This document shows, piece by piece, positions 44,683 through 54,162 of a stretch of 64,000 nt of DNA. Each line of letters begins with the position of its first letter. The first letter of the stretch is position 1. The notes beneath the pieces are model-generated. The model was not told the origin of the DNA. It saw nothing but the letters and a program-made list of their open reading frames with translations, and searched no databases. Source of the DNA: Pleurocapsa minor HA4230-MV1 (GTDB lineage: Bacteria > Cyanobacteriota > Cyanobacteriia > Cyanobacteriales > Xenococcaceae); assembly GCA_019359095.1 (NCBI GenBank), contig JAHHHZ010000023.1, forward strand, positions 94,704-158,703, read 5' to 3'. A program made the translations under genes and the position numbers.

Positions 44683-45667
44683 CTGCTGTCACCTCACTAC
44701 CATTGAAGTAGAGAGAAGCTTGCTGTAATTCTCGGCAAAGCAACTTCATATTTTCTTCTACCGCCATGATTTCGGTTTTAGTGGTTTCTAGCTGAGTAGT
44801 TTGTTCCCTCAGTTGATTCGCTCTAATTATTTGCCACAGTGCATTCTTTTGCCTGGCTACGTCTACTTCGAGGATTTGGCGATCGCGATCGCCCTTGAGC
44901 TTTAAACCATAGGCTCGTAGCTGGGAATAAACAGCAAAAACCACAGGAAGATGCACATTTACTGGCACAATTTTAGCGTGATCGGGATCGTCGCCGAGAT
45001 CTCGTCCTAAACTTACGGGACAAATCATCACTAGCCAGCCAGAGTTGGGGGTAAATAATGCTTGAAACAGCTTTTTGACATCAGCAATGATCTCTTCTCG
45101 CTCTCGATGGTGGCAAAGGTCATATTTGGTAATCACGATCGCCACAGGGAATGGTTGTTGCGGATTGGGCTGCTTATTATTGCTAATGTATTGCTGAATA
45201 AATTGGTTCATGCGATCGCTTTTGATTTGTCGCACGGTATTGGGAGTCAGCTCGCTAGTGAGGTATTCCCCTGAAATACAGAGAAATAAGCAAGCAGATT
45301 CTTGTAGATATAGTATTAGATCGGCAACATCTTGTTCGGTCGAGCGATCGCTTAGAGCTAAACCGCGATAATCGAGCCACTGAAACCCCATTAACGGTCG
45401 AAAGCCATAGCTAAAGTCAAAACCATAATACTCCATTGCTGCGGCATTAGGTGTTGGCCAGCGGTCTTCTCCCTTAAGAGAAATTAGTTTTTCCCACCTC
45501 TGGGTTAACTCTAAATCTAAGTCCATATCCTTGGCAGCCAGAGTAAATCCTTGGATTCCTGTTTGCATTACGGCATACATACCGAGCAAATAACTAGTTT
45601 TACCTGCTCCCGTAGTACCTAACATGGTAATCTTGATTTCGTCGAGCTGCATATTATTTAAAACCAT
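44675..45667 (-). CDS. Stand-alone P-loop GTPase with coiled-coil tail (TRAFAC-like)
   Basis: A 330-residue protein with a complete GTPase motif set: G1 GTTGAGKT (17-24), G3 DYRG (99-102) and G4 TKYD (180-183), the last pointing to guanine specificity. Residues ~275-320 form a coiled coil (REQTTQLETTKTEIMAVEEN). No membrane segment is present. Small GTPases of this kind, paired with regulators and adaptors, are known from multi-component signalling and conflict systems of complex bacteria. It overlaps the kinase gene by ten bases and the third gene by eight, so the three products are expected in a fixed ratio. Confidence 0.82.
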   Translation of the reverse strand: MVLNNMQLDEIKITMLGTTGAGKTSYLLGMYAVMQTGIQGFTLAAKDMDLDLELTQRWEKLISLKGEDRWPTPNAAAMEYYGFDFSYGFRPLMGFQWLDYRGLALSDRSTEQDVADLILYLQESACLFLCISGEYLTSELTPNTVRQIKSDRMNQFIQQYISNNKQPNPQQPFPVAIVITKYDLCHHREREEIIADVKKLFQALFTPNSGWLVMICPVSLGRDLGDDPDHAKIVPVNVHLPVVFAVYSQLRAYGLKLKGDRDRQILEVDVARQKNALWQIIRANQLREQTTQLETTKTEIMAVEENMKLLCRELQQASLYFNGSEVTADV

Positions 45668-46662
45668 TTAGTTTGCTGGGAATCGTTAGGACGTTGGGAA
45701 GCAGTTCCTTGACCAAAAACTCCCCAAACATCTTGATTAGAGCTATAAAAGCTTTTGGATTTAGTTAGAGACGATAATTGACTAGCATCTTTAAACAGTA
45801 GATCAAAAAATTCCCGCACCGACTGTATCCGCTGAGTTACATCCATGGACATCGCTTTAGCGATCGCCTTACTTACACCCAGACTAACATGAGGCGCAAT
45901 TTCTTTAACGGTTTTTAATTCTACTCCTGCTGCTCTCTCGATGGCGGAGATCGGTGCTTCCCCTGTCAATAAATGATACAGAGTTGAGCCTAAAGCATAA
46001 ATATCGGTAAATGCCCCATATTTCAGCGATCGCCCATATTGTTCCAGCGGAGCATAGCCAGGAGTCAACATGGTCGTATATCTCGCGGTAGAAGAAGTGG
46101 TAAAATCTCGTGCTGCCCCAAAATCAATCAAAACTACCCGACCATCATCTGCCAACATAATATTCTCTGGCTTGATATCTCGATGGAGAAACTGAGCTTG
46201 ATGCAGGATTTCTAATGCTTCCCCTACTTTAGCAATATACTCCAAAGCCTTAGCCTCTGACAGCTTACCTTTTCTTTGCTTGAGGAATTCTGCCAGGGTT
46301 TGACCTTGAAGGTACTCCATGACCATGTAGGCAGTGTTGTTTTCTTCAAAATAATAGAAAACTTGGACAATTCCAGGGTGATGAAACTGACCGAGGGTTT
46401 GACCTTCAAGTAAAAATTTTTGTTTGGCGTTGCTATAGGTGTCTAAATTCCAACGACCCGCAGATACTACGGTTGAACCTTCTCGCCAACAACCTTCAGG
46501 AAAAAACTCTTTGACTGCTACAGCTCTATTTAATCTAGTATCGATACCCTGATAAGTAATCCCAAAACCACCTTGACCGAGAGGTTGTTTAATCCGATAC
46601 TCCCCACTAGCCAAACAAGCACCAGGACTCAATATGCCGTTAACCCTGGTAAATTTTCCCAT
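45658..46662 (-). CDS. Hanks-type Ser/Thr protein kinase
   Basis: A 334-residue soluble kinase. The glycine loop is LGQGGFGITY, the ATP-anchoring Lys51 is in AVAVKEFFPEG, the catalytic loop is HRDIKPENIML (Asp162) and the metal-binding motif is DFGAAR (Asp180). The activation segment TTMLTPGYAPLEQYG has possible phosphorylation sites. The kinase domain occupies about residues 20-290, with a short low-complexity tail ending QQTKWF and no transmembrane or sensor domain. It heads a three-gene overlapping operon with a GTPase, which is its probable partner or substrate. Confidence 0.92.
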   Translation of the reverse strand: MGKFTRVNGILSPGACLASGEYRIKQPLGQGGFGITYQGIDTRLNRAVAVKEFFPEGCWREGSTVVSAGRWNLDTYSNAKQKFLLEGQTLGQFHHPGIVQVFYYFEENNTAYMVMEYLQGQTLAEFLKQRKGKLSEAKALEYIAKVGEALEILHQAQFLHRDIKPENIMLADDGRVVLIDFGAARDFTTSSTARYTTMLTPGYAPLEQYGRSLKYGAFTDIYALGSTLYHLLTGEAPISAIERAAGVELKTVKEIAPHVSLGVSKAIAKAMSMDVTQRIQSVREFFDLLFKDASQLSSLTKSKSFYSSNQDVWGVFGQGTASQRPNDSQQTKWF

Positions 46663-46926
46663 GAACTAAACTCCTTAACAACTCTTACCTATGAATTTGC
46701 CCATATTTTAAGTTTAAATTTGTTACCCTATATGCTGCCAAATAATCTCTAATAATTTTAATCTGTATCCTGTTAGTTTTTTGATTAGTTTAGATCAGTG
46801 TAAATACTTACATTATTTAATTTGCGCGAAAATCAGAATCTAGATGACTTCAACCATTAAAATGTTCTAATTGTGGAGGGTATCTTAATAGCATAAACTA
46901 CGCCTGTAGAAGTATTTGAGGAGGAT

Positions 46927-48051
46927 ATGACAGATCGGCCTGAGACAATTAAACAAAGCCTTGACAAACTAGTTGAAATTGCCCATCAATTTGAACCAGA
47001 CGCGCAAATTACCGACATTCAGCAACATGGTAGTGGCAATATTAATAGTACCTTTTTAGTTACTTTAAAGCTTCAACCGCCCTTTATTCTGCAGCGTCTT
47101 AATACTGTCGTATTTTGTCAACCAGAATTAGTTATGAATAATATCTGTATTTTATCGGATTACGTTCATCAAAAGCTAGAGCAAAATAATTTCTCTTCTC
47201 AGCGTCGTTGGCTAATACCAAGGGTGCTATTTACGAATCAAAATCAAAATCACTACGTAGCAGAAGATGGTACTTTCTGGCGGGGGATCAGCTTTATCGA
47301 TAATTCCCAGTCCTTTGATACGATTCAAGATTTACACCACGCTCAGGAAATTGGTTATGGCTTGGGTATGTTTCACCGTCTACTGACTAATTTGCCGACA
47401 GAACAACTAGCAGATACTCTAGCAGGATTTCATATTACCCCTGGATACCTCAAACATTACCATCAGGTGAGAGAGAAGGTGCAGATTAACTATTCCCCTG
47501 AAGTTAACTACTGTCTTCAGTTTATTCGCGATCGCCCTAACTTACCTTATATTTTAGAAAATGCTAAAGCCAAAGGAAAACTTCGCTTAAGAACGATTCA
47601 CGGCGATCCTAAAATTAATAATATTATGATTGACTGCTCCACTAAAGAAGCAGTGGCGATGATCGATCTCGATACAGTTAAGCCAGGTTTAATTCATTAT
47701 GACATTGGTGATTGTTTGCGATCGGGCTGCAATTCTTTGGGGGAAGAAACTAGTAACTGGCAAGAGGTCAAGTTTGAACCAAAACTTGCTCAAGCTATCC
47801 TCAAGGGCTATTTAGAGGTAGCACGGGACTTTTTAACCCCAGAGGACTATCACTACATTTATGACTCGATTCGCTTACTGGCGTTTGAATTAGGACTGAG
47901 ATTTTTTACCGATCATCTAGAAGGGAATGTTTACTTTAACGCTAATCATGCCAAACACAATCTAGCTAGAGCTTTAGTACAGTTTAAACTGACTGAAAGC
48001 ATTGAAAGTCAGCAGGAGACAATTGAGCAGATCATCGCTGAAATGATATGA
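46927..48051 (+). CDS. APH-fold phosphotransferase, N-acetylhexosamine kinase-like
   Basis: A 374-residue member of the aminoglycoside-phosphotransferase/choline-kinase fold. QQHGSGNINSTFLVTL and FILQRLNTVVFCQPELVM near the N-terminus resemble N-acetylhexosamine 1-kinases; the catalytic loop is RTIHGDPKINNIMID and the metal-binding segment AMIDLDTVKPGLIHYDIGD. It probably phosphorylates a sugar or small alcohol. A good ribosome-binding site, GAGGAGG, precedes ATG. It overlaps the next gene by four bases. Confidence 0.82.
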   Translation: MTDRPETIKQSLDKLVEIAHQFEPDAQITDIQQHGSGNINSTFLVTLKLQPPFILQRLNTVVFCQPELVMNNICILSDYVHQKLEQNNFSSQRRWLIPRVLFTNQNQNHYVAEDGTFWRGISFIDNSQSFDTIQDLHHAQEIGYGLGMFHRLLTNLPTEQLADTLAGFHITPGYLKHYHQVREKVQINYSPEVNYCLQFIRDRPNLPYILENAKAKGKLRLRTIHGDPKINNIMIDCSTKEAVAMIDLDTVKPGLIHYDIGDCLRSGCNSLGEETSNWQEVKFEPKLAQAILKGYLEVARDFLTPEDYHYIYDSIRLLAFELGLRFFTDHLEGNVYFNANHAKHNLARALVQFKLTESIESQQETIEQIIAEMI

Positions 48052-48578
48052 AATCTAGCTTTTCTTTGATCCCTTTTACTCCAGATACTGCACCTTCGGT
48101 TCAGATTACGGGTAATATTGAGCGTCAGCACAACCAGTTAAATATTGAATATACATTAGCAGGGCGATCGCAAATTCTGATCCCCGAAACTTCTAATAAG
48201 CCGACTCGCCAATTTAATCTATGGCAACATACCTGCTGTGAATTTTTTTTAGGCTTGCAAGACTCAACCCAATATTGGGAATTCAATCTTTCTCCCGCAG
48301 GACATTGGAATATTTATCGTTTTCTCGACTATCGACAAGATCTGGTGGAAGAAATAGCCTTTGATTCTTTACCTTTCCAGGTGTTGCTAGAGAATGATAC
48401 TTTACAGCTTAAATTACAAGTTAATCTCGATAAAATTATTGCTCCCGAACAAAGTTTAGAAGTTGGTATTACTACAGTTATCGAAGATCGAGAAAGTCAA
48501 ATAAGTTACTGGGCATTAACCCATCCAGCCGAAGAAGCCGATTTTCATCTAAGAAATAGCTATCTTCTCAAACTTTAA
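48048..48578 (+). CDS. DOMON-like beta-sandwich protein
   Basis: A 176-residue protein predicted to be mostly beta strand, with motifs LWQHTCCEFFLGLQD, YWEFNLSPAGHWNIYRF and ISYWALTHPAEEADFHLR that recur in a cyanobacterial DOMON-like group. DOMON domains bind heme or sugars. Its start overlaps the stop of the sugar-kinase-like gene, so a shared carbohydrate theme is plausible. No signal peptide is seen. Confidence 0.75.
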   Translation: MKSSFSLIPFTPDTAPSVQITGNIERQHNQLNIEYTLAGRSQILIPETSNKPTRQFNLWQHTCCEFFLGLQDSTQYWEFNLSPAGHWNIYRFLDYRQDLVEEIAFDSLPFQVLLENDTLQLKLQVNLDKIIAPEQSLEVGITTVIEDRESQISYWALTHPAEEADFHLRNSYLLKL

Positions 48579-48785
48579 GCGTGGTGTAAGTTTCTCAAAT
48601 ATTTTTACCGTGATTTCTCTAATTGATCAATTAATATGAAATACAAAAAATAATGATACAAATTGATTTTCCCTATTTCCCTACTTCCCTACTTCCCCAT
48701 CCATAGCAAACATTAAAATATTTCATGTAAAATATTCAGGCGCTAAAATTACAGATATTAAATCCTTACACATAATCAGTTCTTC

Positions 48786-49337
48786 ATGACTGTAACTCTA
48801 GCAAAATGGACAATTGATGAATATCATTCGATGATTCAAGCAGGATTACTAGATAATCGTCAGGTAGAGTTGCTTAGAGGAGAAATAGTCGAAATGTCCC
48901 CCGAAGGTGAAGCTCATGCTTATTTTAGTAGTGAGGCGGAAGAATACTTACGAGAATTGTTAAAGAGCAAAGCTACAGTCCGTTCAGGCAAACCGATTAC
49001 TTTGTATGACAACAGTGAACCTGAACCTGATATTGCGATCGTGCAAAAGTTAGGACGAGAATATTTAGCTCATCACCCCTATCCTGAGAATATTTTTTGG
49101 CTAATTGAGTACTCTAATTCCAGTTTAGACAAGGACTTAAATCTAAAGACTAAAATTTATGCAGCAGCAGGTGTTCAAGAGTATTGGGTGGTTAACCTGA
49201 AAAAAAGACAGTTGATTGTCTTTCGGCAACCTCAAGATTGTGAATATCTAGCAAAATCAACTTATAGCGAGGGTACTATTTGTTCTGTGGCATTCCCTGA
49301 TATCTCTATTACCATTAACTCAATCATAAGTAATTAA
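48786..49337 (+). CDS. Uma2-family putative endonuclease (DUF820)
   Basis: A 183-residue Uma2 protein, a family strongly expanded in cyanobacteria. The PD-(D/E)XK-type core is visible: ELLRGEIVEMSPEG, EPEPDIAIVQ, FWLIEYSNSSLDKDLNLKTK and VQEYWVVNLKKRQLIVF. The role of these proteins is unknown although a nuclease fold is established. The gene is a single unit with no partner. Confidence 0.88.
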   Translation: MTVTLAKWTIDEYHSMIQAGLLDNRQVELLRGEIVEMSPEGEAHAYFSSEAEEYLRELLKSKATVRSGKPITLYDNSEPEPDIAIVQKLGREYLAHHPYPENIFWLIEYSNSSLDKDLNLKTKIYAAAGVQEYWVVNLKKRQLIVFRQPQDCEYLAKSTYSEGTICSVAFPDISITINSIISN

Positions 49338-49435
49338 AGCGATCGCCTGGATTACCAAAAAAGCTTTTAGCTTTTAGCTCTCAGCTATTAGCCCTTGACC
49401 AACTCTCAATCGCCCTAAAATCTCAACCCAATTAT

Positions 49436-50773
49436 TTATAATGCTCCTGCGGCTGTCTTGTCGATAATACTGCCATCCCCTAGGTGGCTAGTAAGATTAA
49501 TCGCTTGCATTACAGGTTTACCCAATCTCCCTTGAGGATAATCAATCACACTGACAGCACAATTACCCTGTTTGATATTCCAGAAGTTGCTGGGTTTGAG
49601 ACCAAGAAGATAGCAAAGAATCACTTTATTAATGGCATCATGAGCCACCACCAGTCCTGTTGTTGGTGTGTCTGTGTTGCTGTAGTCTGCCACGATTTTA
49701 TTCCAGGCAGCAACACCTCGATCCCAGACTTGCTGTAGGTTTTCTCCTTCAGGCATTTGGACGGTTTCAGGCTTATCTTTCCACTGTTGAAGCAGTTCGG
49801 GATATTTGACTTTAATTTCGGTCTCCAGCATTCCTTCCCATAAGCCATGACCAATTTCGATTAGTTCAGGAGTAGTGGTTAATTCGACACCATCATGGTG
49901 TTCGAGAATAATTTCAGCAGTTTCTTTGGGACGCATCATCGGACTAGAAACGGCAAAGTCGATGGGGATATCTTGTAAAAAGATACTCGCTTTACGTCCT
50001 TGCGATCGCCCGTGATCGTTTAAGGGAATATCTTTGATCCCCTGAAAACGGGATTCTTTATTCCAGTCGGTTTCACCATGACGTACCAAGAGTAAACGCA
50101 ACCCTGAATGATTTGGACGCACGGGAGGAAGAGTCATCCCGACATGGGAAGTTTGGTTTAAAGATTCCAGTTGTACTGGTTCGCCAAATTTACCTGGAAA
50201 GTTCAGAATATTAATACAGCAGTTGGACTGTTGAAGTTCATGGTAGCGATTCATACTGATGCCAATGGCACTCATAATTAGACAGCGATTGATGCCATTA
50301 TGGGCAGTAATTAAAATAGTTTGATCTTGGTGTTTGGCGATCGCCTGTTGCCAAAACTCTTGTGCCTGTTGATATAAAGAGCGTACAGGATAATAGTCTT
50401 GCCCTTCAACAATCATCTTAAAGTCTTGAGGATTTGTTTTCCACTGCCGATAATCAGCACTAAACTTAGAGATTACTTCGTCTTTTTTCATCTCCGACCA
50501 CAAAGATAGATCGATCTCCAGTAATTGCTCAGTCGGTTCTAAAGCTGGAGGGTTAGGCAAACACTGATGAATTATCTCGGCTGTCTGTTTGGCACGCTGT
50601 AGAGGACTGCAATAGAAAGCATCAATTTTAAGACCGCTCAAAGCCTTTCCTACCTGTTGAGCATCGCTAATTCCTTTGTCGGTCAAGATTGACTTATCAC
50701 AACGACCCTGAATGATCTTTTGGGCATTATAAGTACTTTGTCCATGACGAACGATAATTACGCGAGTAGCCAA
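49436..50773 (-). CDS. Tandem histidine phosphatase (phosphoglycerate mutase-like)
   Basis: A 445-residue protein with two histidine-phosphatase domains. The first begins ATRVIIVRHGQSTYNAQKII and the second at RLLLVRHGETDWNKESRF; both keep the RHG catalytic motif, and later His residues (ILITAHNGINR; GLVVAHDAINK) complete each site. I place the start at TTG 50773, because homologues in this group start with ATRVIIVRHG; a longer frame to 50854 adds a non-family leader. It may act as phosphatase on sugar or glycerate phosphates; the substrate is unknown. Confidence 0.85.
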   Translation of the reverse strand: MATRVIIVRHGQSTYNAQKIIQGRCDKSILTDKGISDAQQVGKALSGLKIDAFYCSPLQRAKQTAEIIHQCLPNPPALEPTEQLLEIDLSLWSEMKKDEVISKFSADYRQWKTNPQDFKMIVEGQDYYPVRSLYQQAQEFWQQAIAKHQDQTILITAHNGINRCLIMSAIGISMNRYHELQQSNCCINILNFPGKFGEPVQLESLNQTSHVGMTLPPVRPNHSGLRLLLVRHGETDWNKESRFQGIKDIPLNDHGRSQGRKASIFLQDIPIDFAVSSPMMRPKETAEIILEHHDGVELTTTPELIEIGHGLWEGMLETEIKVKYPELLQQWKDKPETVQMPEGENLQQVWDRGVAAWNKIVADYSNTDTPTTGLVVAHDAINKVILCYLLGLKPSNFWNIKQGNCAVSVIDYPQGRLGKPVMQAINLTSHLGDGSIIDKTAAGAL

Positions 50774-51344
50774 CCTCTTATCCTCTCCATAAGTTAATAA
50801 GTCGGGTAGGGCAAGGACATTGCGGTCACTTTCTCTCCCCTCAGAACCGAGCATGAAACTTGCAAAGCACTCGGCTCAAGCAATGTCGCTCAATCTTGTT
50901 TACCCTGCTAGTGTACTTGATGATGACGAAAAATTACCAGGAAAACAAAAGATAAAAACTCGGCTGCTGACTGCTTCTCAAATCGTTTTTGTGGCGAAAA
51001 TAACAGAATGAAAAACCAGCTACTACACAATCATGTCATTAACAAAGCTACGAACTGTCCACTGCACAAGACTGTTGGGATAATCAGTGGCGATCGCCAA
51101 CTATCTTTTAAGACTACTTTGAGCCAAGTTATGTACGCAGTTGACTTATGGAGATAAAGCGTCGGTAAAATTCTTACAGATTAGACAGCTTGGAAACATA
51201 CAAGCTAAATAGCAAAAAAAAGTTTAACCTTTGCCATAATCTTAATTTTTTGATTTGTTCTTGAGTTTTGACCCCAACATCCCCAGCTACTTTACTGAAA
51301 CTTAGCAAGAGAAGGAGGCTTAACCAAGAAGTTTTCCTCAATAT
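50774..51344. other. Intergenic gap between the phosphatase and nblA
   Basis: About 570 bases without a convincing gene. Short open frames here have no family-like composition. One HIP1-type site is present. I see no T-run terminator and none of the dispersed repeats. Confidence 0.5.
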
Positions 51345-51539
51345 TTAAATACTGGGAGGAGAATCTAGCCCCCACTGATGACGAATGAAATCTTTATACA
51401 TATTATCCTTGACGATCATTTGCTCGTAAAGTTTGACTAAAAAATCTTGAGCCTGCTCGTGACTCATCGATCTTACTTGAGTCTCGAAAGAGCGAATATT
51501 AAATTTCTGCTCTAAAGACAGCTTAATTGAATCTGACAT
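51345..51539 (-). CDS. nblA: Phycobilisome degradation protein NblA
   Basis: A 64-residue NblA: KLSLEQKFNIRSFETQVRSM followed by HEQAQDFLVKLYEQMIVKD and the C-terminal MYKDFIRHQWGL are diagnostic. NblA dimers bind phycobiliproteins and hand them to the Clp protease during nutrient starvation. The ATG at 51539 is used; an AGGAG lies about ten bases upstream. A GTG three codons further upstream overlaps that site and is less likely. The gene is expected to be induced by nitrogen or sulfur limitation, but no exact NtcA box was found. Confidence 0.95.
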   Translation of the reverse strand: MSDSIKLSLEQKFNIRSFETQVRSMSHEQAQDFLVKLYEQMIVKDNMYKDFIRHQWGLDSPPSI

Positions 51540-52159
51540 ATAAACCACACTCCTGAGTTTGAAATTGGTAATCGATTTGCCTTGTTTAATGTAAGCTATT
51601 ATTACTTTAACTTGACAAATACTTTCCTTAGTTATATTGACTAATATATTTGATTGTCAACTATCAAGCTAAATCTCAGCTCTCTCTGAAGACAGAAATT
51701 TAGGGGAAGAAACGTAAATAAATTGAATAAATTGGTTAATAACGTAAACATTCTGTAATAATTTAGCTAAGGTGCAAAATTTTGGCATTAAATTCAACTT
51801 ATAATTTTGATTAGCTGGCGCTGTTTTCATCGACAAATTGCGCTCAAAGATTATTACGTCGTTTTGGGGTAAAATTTGCCTTGGACTTTGATTAAACTAC
51901 TATGGCAATAATTAATAGTAAGATTAGGTTATATAACTAAATCATCGTCAGTGTTAGCTTTGCTGAATTAAGACCTTTAAAAAAGTTGTCTTATATAATT
52001 AATGTCTGGCACAAAATAAACTTGATTTGGTCTACGAAAAAATCCATTGATAAACAACCTTTTCGATAATTAATTTATATATTGGCTTAATTGCCTTTAA
52101 AAAAGCGTTCGCTCTGCACACATTTTTGGAATTCAATCAGCTTGGGAGACTATAGTTTT
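51540..52159. promoter_or_regulatory. Divergent upstream region of nblA and the RRM gene
   Basis: About 620 AT-rich bases lie between divergent nblA and the RNA-binding protein gene and must hold both promoters. The long 5' side of the RRM gene fits the long leaders often found for cold-regulated rbp genes. No exact GTA-N8-TAC NtcA site was found; the nearest is GTA-N9-TAC at 51591-51605. An in-frame extension of the RRM gene to 52091 is not family-like. Confidence 0.5.
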
Positions 52160-52621
52160 ATGTCTATTCGTTTATATGTGGGTAATTTGCCCAAAGAGGA
52201 AATTGAACGCGATACCTTAGCAGCAATGTTTGCTGATGAAGGAGAGCAAGTTTCAACTAAAGTAATCAAAGATCGTAAAACAGGTAAGTGTCGTGGCTTT
52301 GCCTTTGTTACCGTTCCTACCGATGAATTAGCCGATCAGTTTATCGAAAAATATAACGGTCAGTCTTTTATGGATAATCCCATCAAAATCGAAAAAGCTT
52401 TGCCTCGTTCTAAGGGCGAAGATGGTGAAGCTGCACCCGAAGCTAATAATAGCAGTAGTAACAATGCTGATGCACCTAAGCGCAAAACTGCTAGCAAACG
52501 TAGTAGTGGTAAAAAACCCAGTACTACTCAAAAGCAGCAACAGGGAACTATTCAGCCAGATCCCCGTTGGGCAGACGAACTAGCCAAGCTAAAAGAAATG
52601 TTAGCAGCAGCCAATAACTAA
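52160..52621 (+). CDS. RRM-type RNA-binding protein
   Basis: A 153-residue protein with a single N-terminal RRM domain: RNP2 is LYVGNL, RNP1 is KCRGFAFVTV. The C-terminal half is low-complexity, rich in Ala, Asn, Ser and Lys (AKRKTASKRSSGKK-like), and ends with a helix WADELAKLKEMLAAANN. Cyanobacterial Rbp proteins of this type are induced by cold and some guide mRNA to thylakoid membranes. ATG 52160 starts the RRM directly. A terminator follows. Confidence 0.92.
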   Translation: MSIRLYVGNLPKEEIERDTLAAMFADEGEQVSTKVIKDRKTGKCRGFAFVTVPTDELADQFIEKYNGQSFMDNPIKIEKALPRSKGEDGEAAPEANNSSSNNADAPKRKTASKRSSGKKPSTTQKQQQGTIQPDPRWADELAKLKEMLAAANN

Positions 52622-52698
52622 TGCTGATTGATAGAGATATATCCCAGCAAAGCTCAATTATTTCGAGTGAAGCAAGAGCAGTAATTTAACTTGATCAA

Positions 52699-52752
52699 TA
52701 GCGGTGACGATAACTCAGAAGGAAACTTAGGGTGATTGTCACCGTTATTTTT
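52699..52752 (+). terminator. Terminator after the RRM gene
   Basis: TAGCGGTGAC at 52699-52708 pairs with GTCACCGTTA at 52738-52747 (one G-U pair) across a 29-base loop, followed by five T residues. Confidence 0.78.
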
Positions 52753-52864
52753 GGGGAGCAAGTTGTTAAGCTGTGAATCATTCTTTTTTTAGGCTTTGGG
52801 ACGAATATCTGAGAAAATAAACTCCAGATTAAATAATCAATATATAGATAAGGAAATTAAATTC

Positions 52865-53566
52865 ATGAGCGATCCTGTCACAACGATGAAGCAAGAAGTA
52901 GGTAGAGCAGCCGCAGCGCGAGTCAAGTCTGACTCAATTGTGGGATTAGGATCGGGTTCTACTGCCGCCTATGCTATCGAGTATATCGGCGATCGCCTTG
53001 CTAAAGGAGAAATCAAAAATATTCAGGGTGTTCCTACTTCGTTTCAGGCAGAAGTATTAGCCAAACAATTTAAAATTCCCCTAGTTACGCTTGATGCGAT
53101 CGATCATATCGATATTGCGATCGATGGTGCTGATGAAGTCGATCCACAAAAAAACCTGATTAAAGGTGGTGGTGCAGCCCACACGAGAGAAAAAGTTGTC
53201 GATTCTTTAGCTAAAGAGTTTATTGTCGTGGTAGACGGCGGTAAATTAGTTGACAAATTGGGTTCAACATTCCTGTTGCCAGTCGAAGTTATTCCTATGG
53301 CAGTTGCCCCCGTGATGAGGAGTTTAGAGAAATTAGGAGGGAAGCCAGAGTTAAGAATGGGAGTCAAAAAAGCGGGCCCTGTAGTTACAGATCAGGGTAA
53401 TCTAGTGATTGATGTTAAATTTGACCATATTCAAGATCCTGGGACAATGGAAAAAGAAATTAATAATCTGCCTGGAGTTCTAGAAAATGGTTTATTTGTA
53501 GGAGTAGCAGATATTATTATGGTGGGTGAGGTTAAGGATGGTAAAACCGTAATTCGTGAGTTTTAG
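52865..53566 (+). CDS. rpiA: Ribose-5-phosphate isomerase A
   Basis: A 233-residue enzyme that interconverts ribose 5-phosphate and ribulose 5-phosphate in the Calvin and pentose phosphate pathways. The phosphate loop [16 protein letters not shown], the [11 protein letters not shown] active-site segment and [15 protein letters not shown] are complete. ATG 52865 begins the family sequence ([16 protein letters not shown]); an upstream in-frame ATG is not supported. Confidence 0.96.
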   Translation: MSDPVTTMKQEVGRAAAARVKSDSIVGLGSGSTAAYAIEYIGDRLAKGEIKNIQGVPTSFQAEVLAKQFKIPLVTLDAIDHIDIAIDGADEVDPQKNLIKGGGAAHTREKVVDSLAKEFIVVVDGGKLVDKLGSTFLLPVEVIPMAVAPVMRSLEKLGGKPELRMGVKKAGPVVTDQGNLVIDVKFDHIQDPGTMEKEINNLPGVLENGLFVGVADIIMVGEVKDGKTVIREF

Positions 53567-53658
53567 TGAATAAAACAGACATTTAAAGAGAAACTTAAAA
53601 GAAAGGCGATCGCTTTAATGATTATTGATTGAATCAATTTAATTTCTTAAAAGTGATT

Positions 53659-54117
53659 ATGGATATTAAAGATTTAGCAATCTGGTCATTAGCATTTGCT
53701 CTAATCATCCATACGATTGATGAAGCATGGCTACCCGAATATCAAAAGGCTAAACCGAATTGGCGCTCAGTGGTCTTTAATCGCGCTCTTTTCCTGGAAA
53801 ACCTGCCTGTTTTCATTTTTTCCATTGGTTTAGCAACAATTGGCTGGCGATGGTCGCTCATGGGCGGTATTTTGCCAGCGGTGGGGCTGACCCATCCACT
53901 GTTAGATCATTTAGGATTGAGTTGGCAGACACATAAGATGCGACCAGGCAGTTGGACAGGACTCTTTTTGCTTTTGCCTCTTAGCATTTGGGTTTATGCT
54001 TTAAGCAATACCTATCATCTGTTTAATTTACCTGAATTCTTAATTAGTGGTGCGATCGGTTTAGGGATATCGATCTGGTTATTCTGGATTGTTGCTCAAG
54101 AGTCCCAAAATCTTTAA
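53659..54117 (+). CDS. Integral membrane protein with HxxDE motif (HXXEE-like), function unknown
   Basis: A 152-residue membrane protein with about four helices. The first helix contains HTIDEAW (His18, Glu22), and a later segment has THPLLDHLG with two further His residues; together they resemble the HXXEE membrane family, whose conserved His and acidic residues may bind metal. Start chosen at ATG 53659; ten codons upstream are less likely. No function is known for the family, and the neighbours give no clue. Confidence 0.6.
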   Translation: MDIKDLAIWSLAFALIIHTIDEAWLPEYQKAKPNWRSVVFNRALFLENLPVFIFSIGLATIGWRWSLMGGILPAVGLTHPLLDHLGLSWQTHKMRPGSWTGLFLLLPLSIWVYALSNTYHLFNLPEFLISGAIGLGISIWLFWIVAQESQNL

Positions 54118-54162
54118 AAATCAATTGGGTAGGATGGGCATAATCAGGATTTATAAAGTGCA

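Noticed and set aside
49436..50854. Start of the double phosphatase at 50854
   Set aside because: The 27 extra residues are not family-like; TTG 50773 begins exactly at the conserved ATRVIIVRHGQ segment.
51591..51605. NtcA binding site upstream of nblA
   Set aside because: The spacing is GTA-N9-TAC, one base longer than the NtcA consensus GTA-N8-TAC, and no matching -10 box at the right distance was seen.
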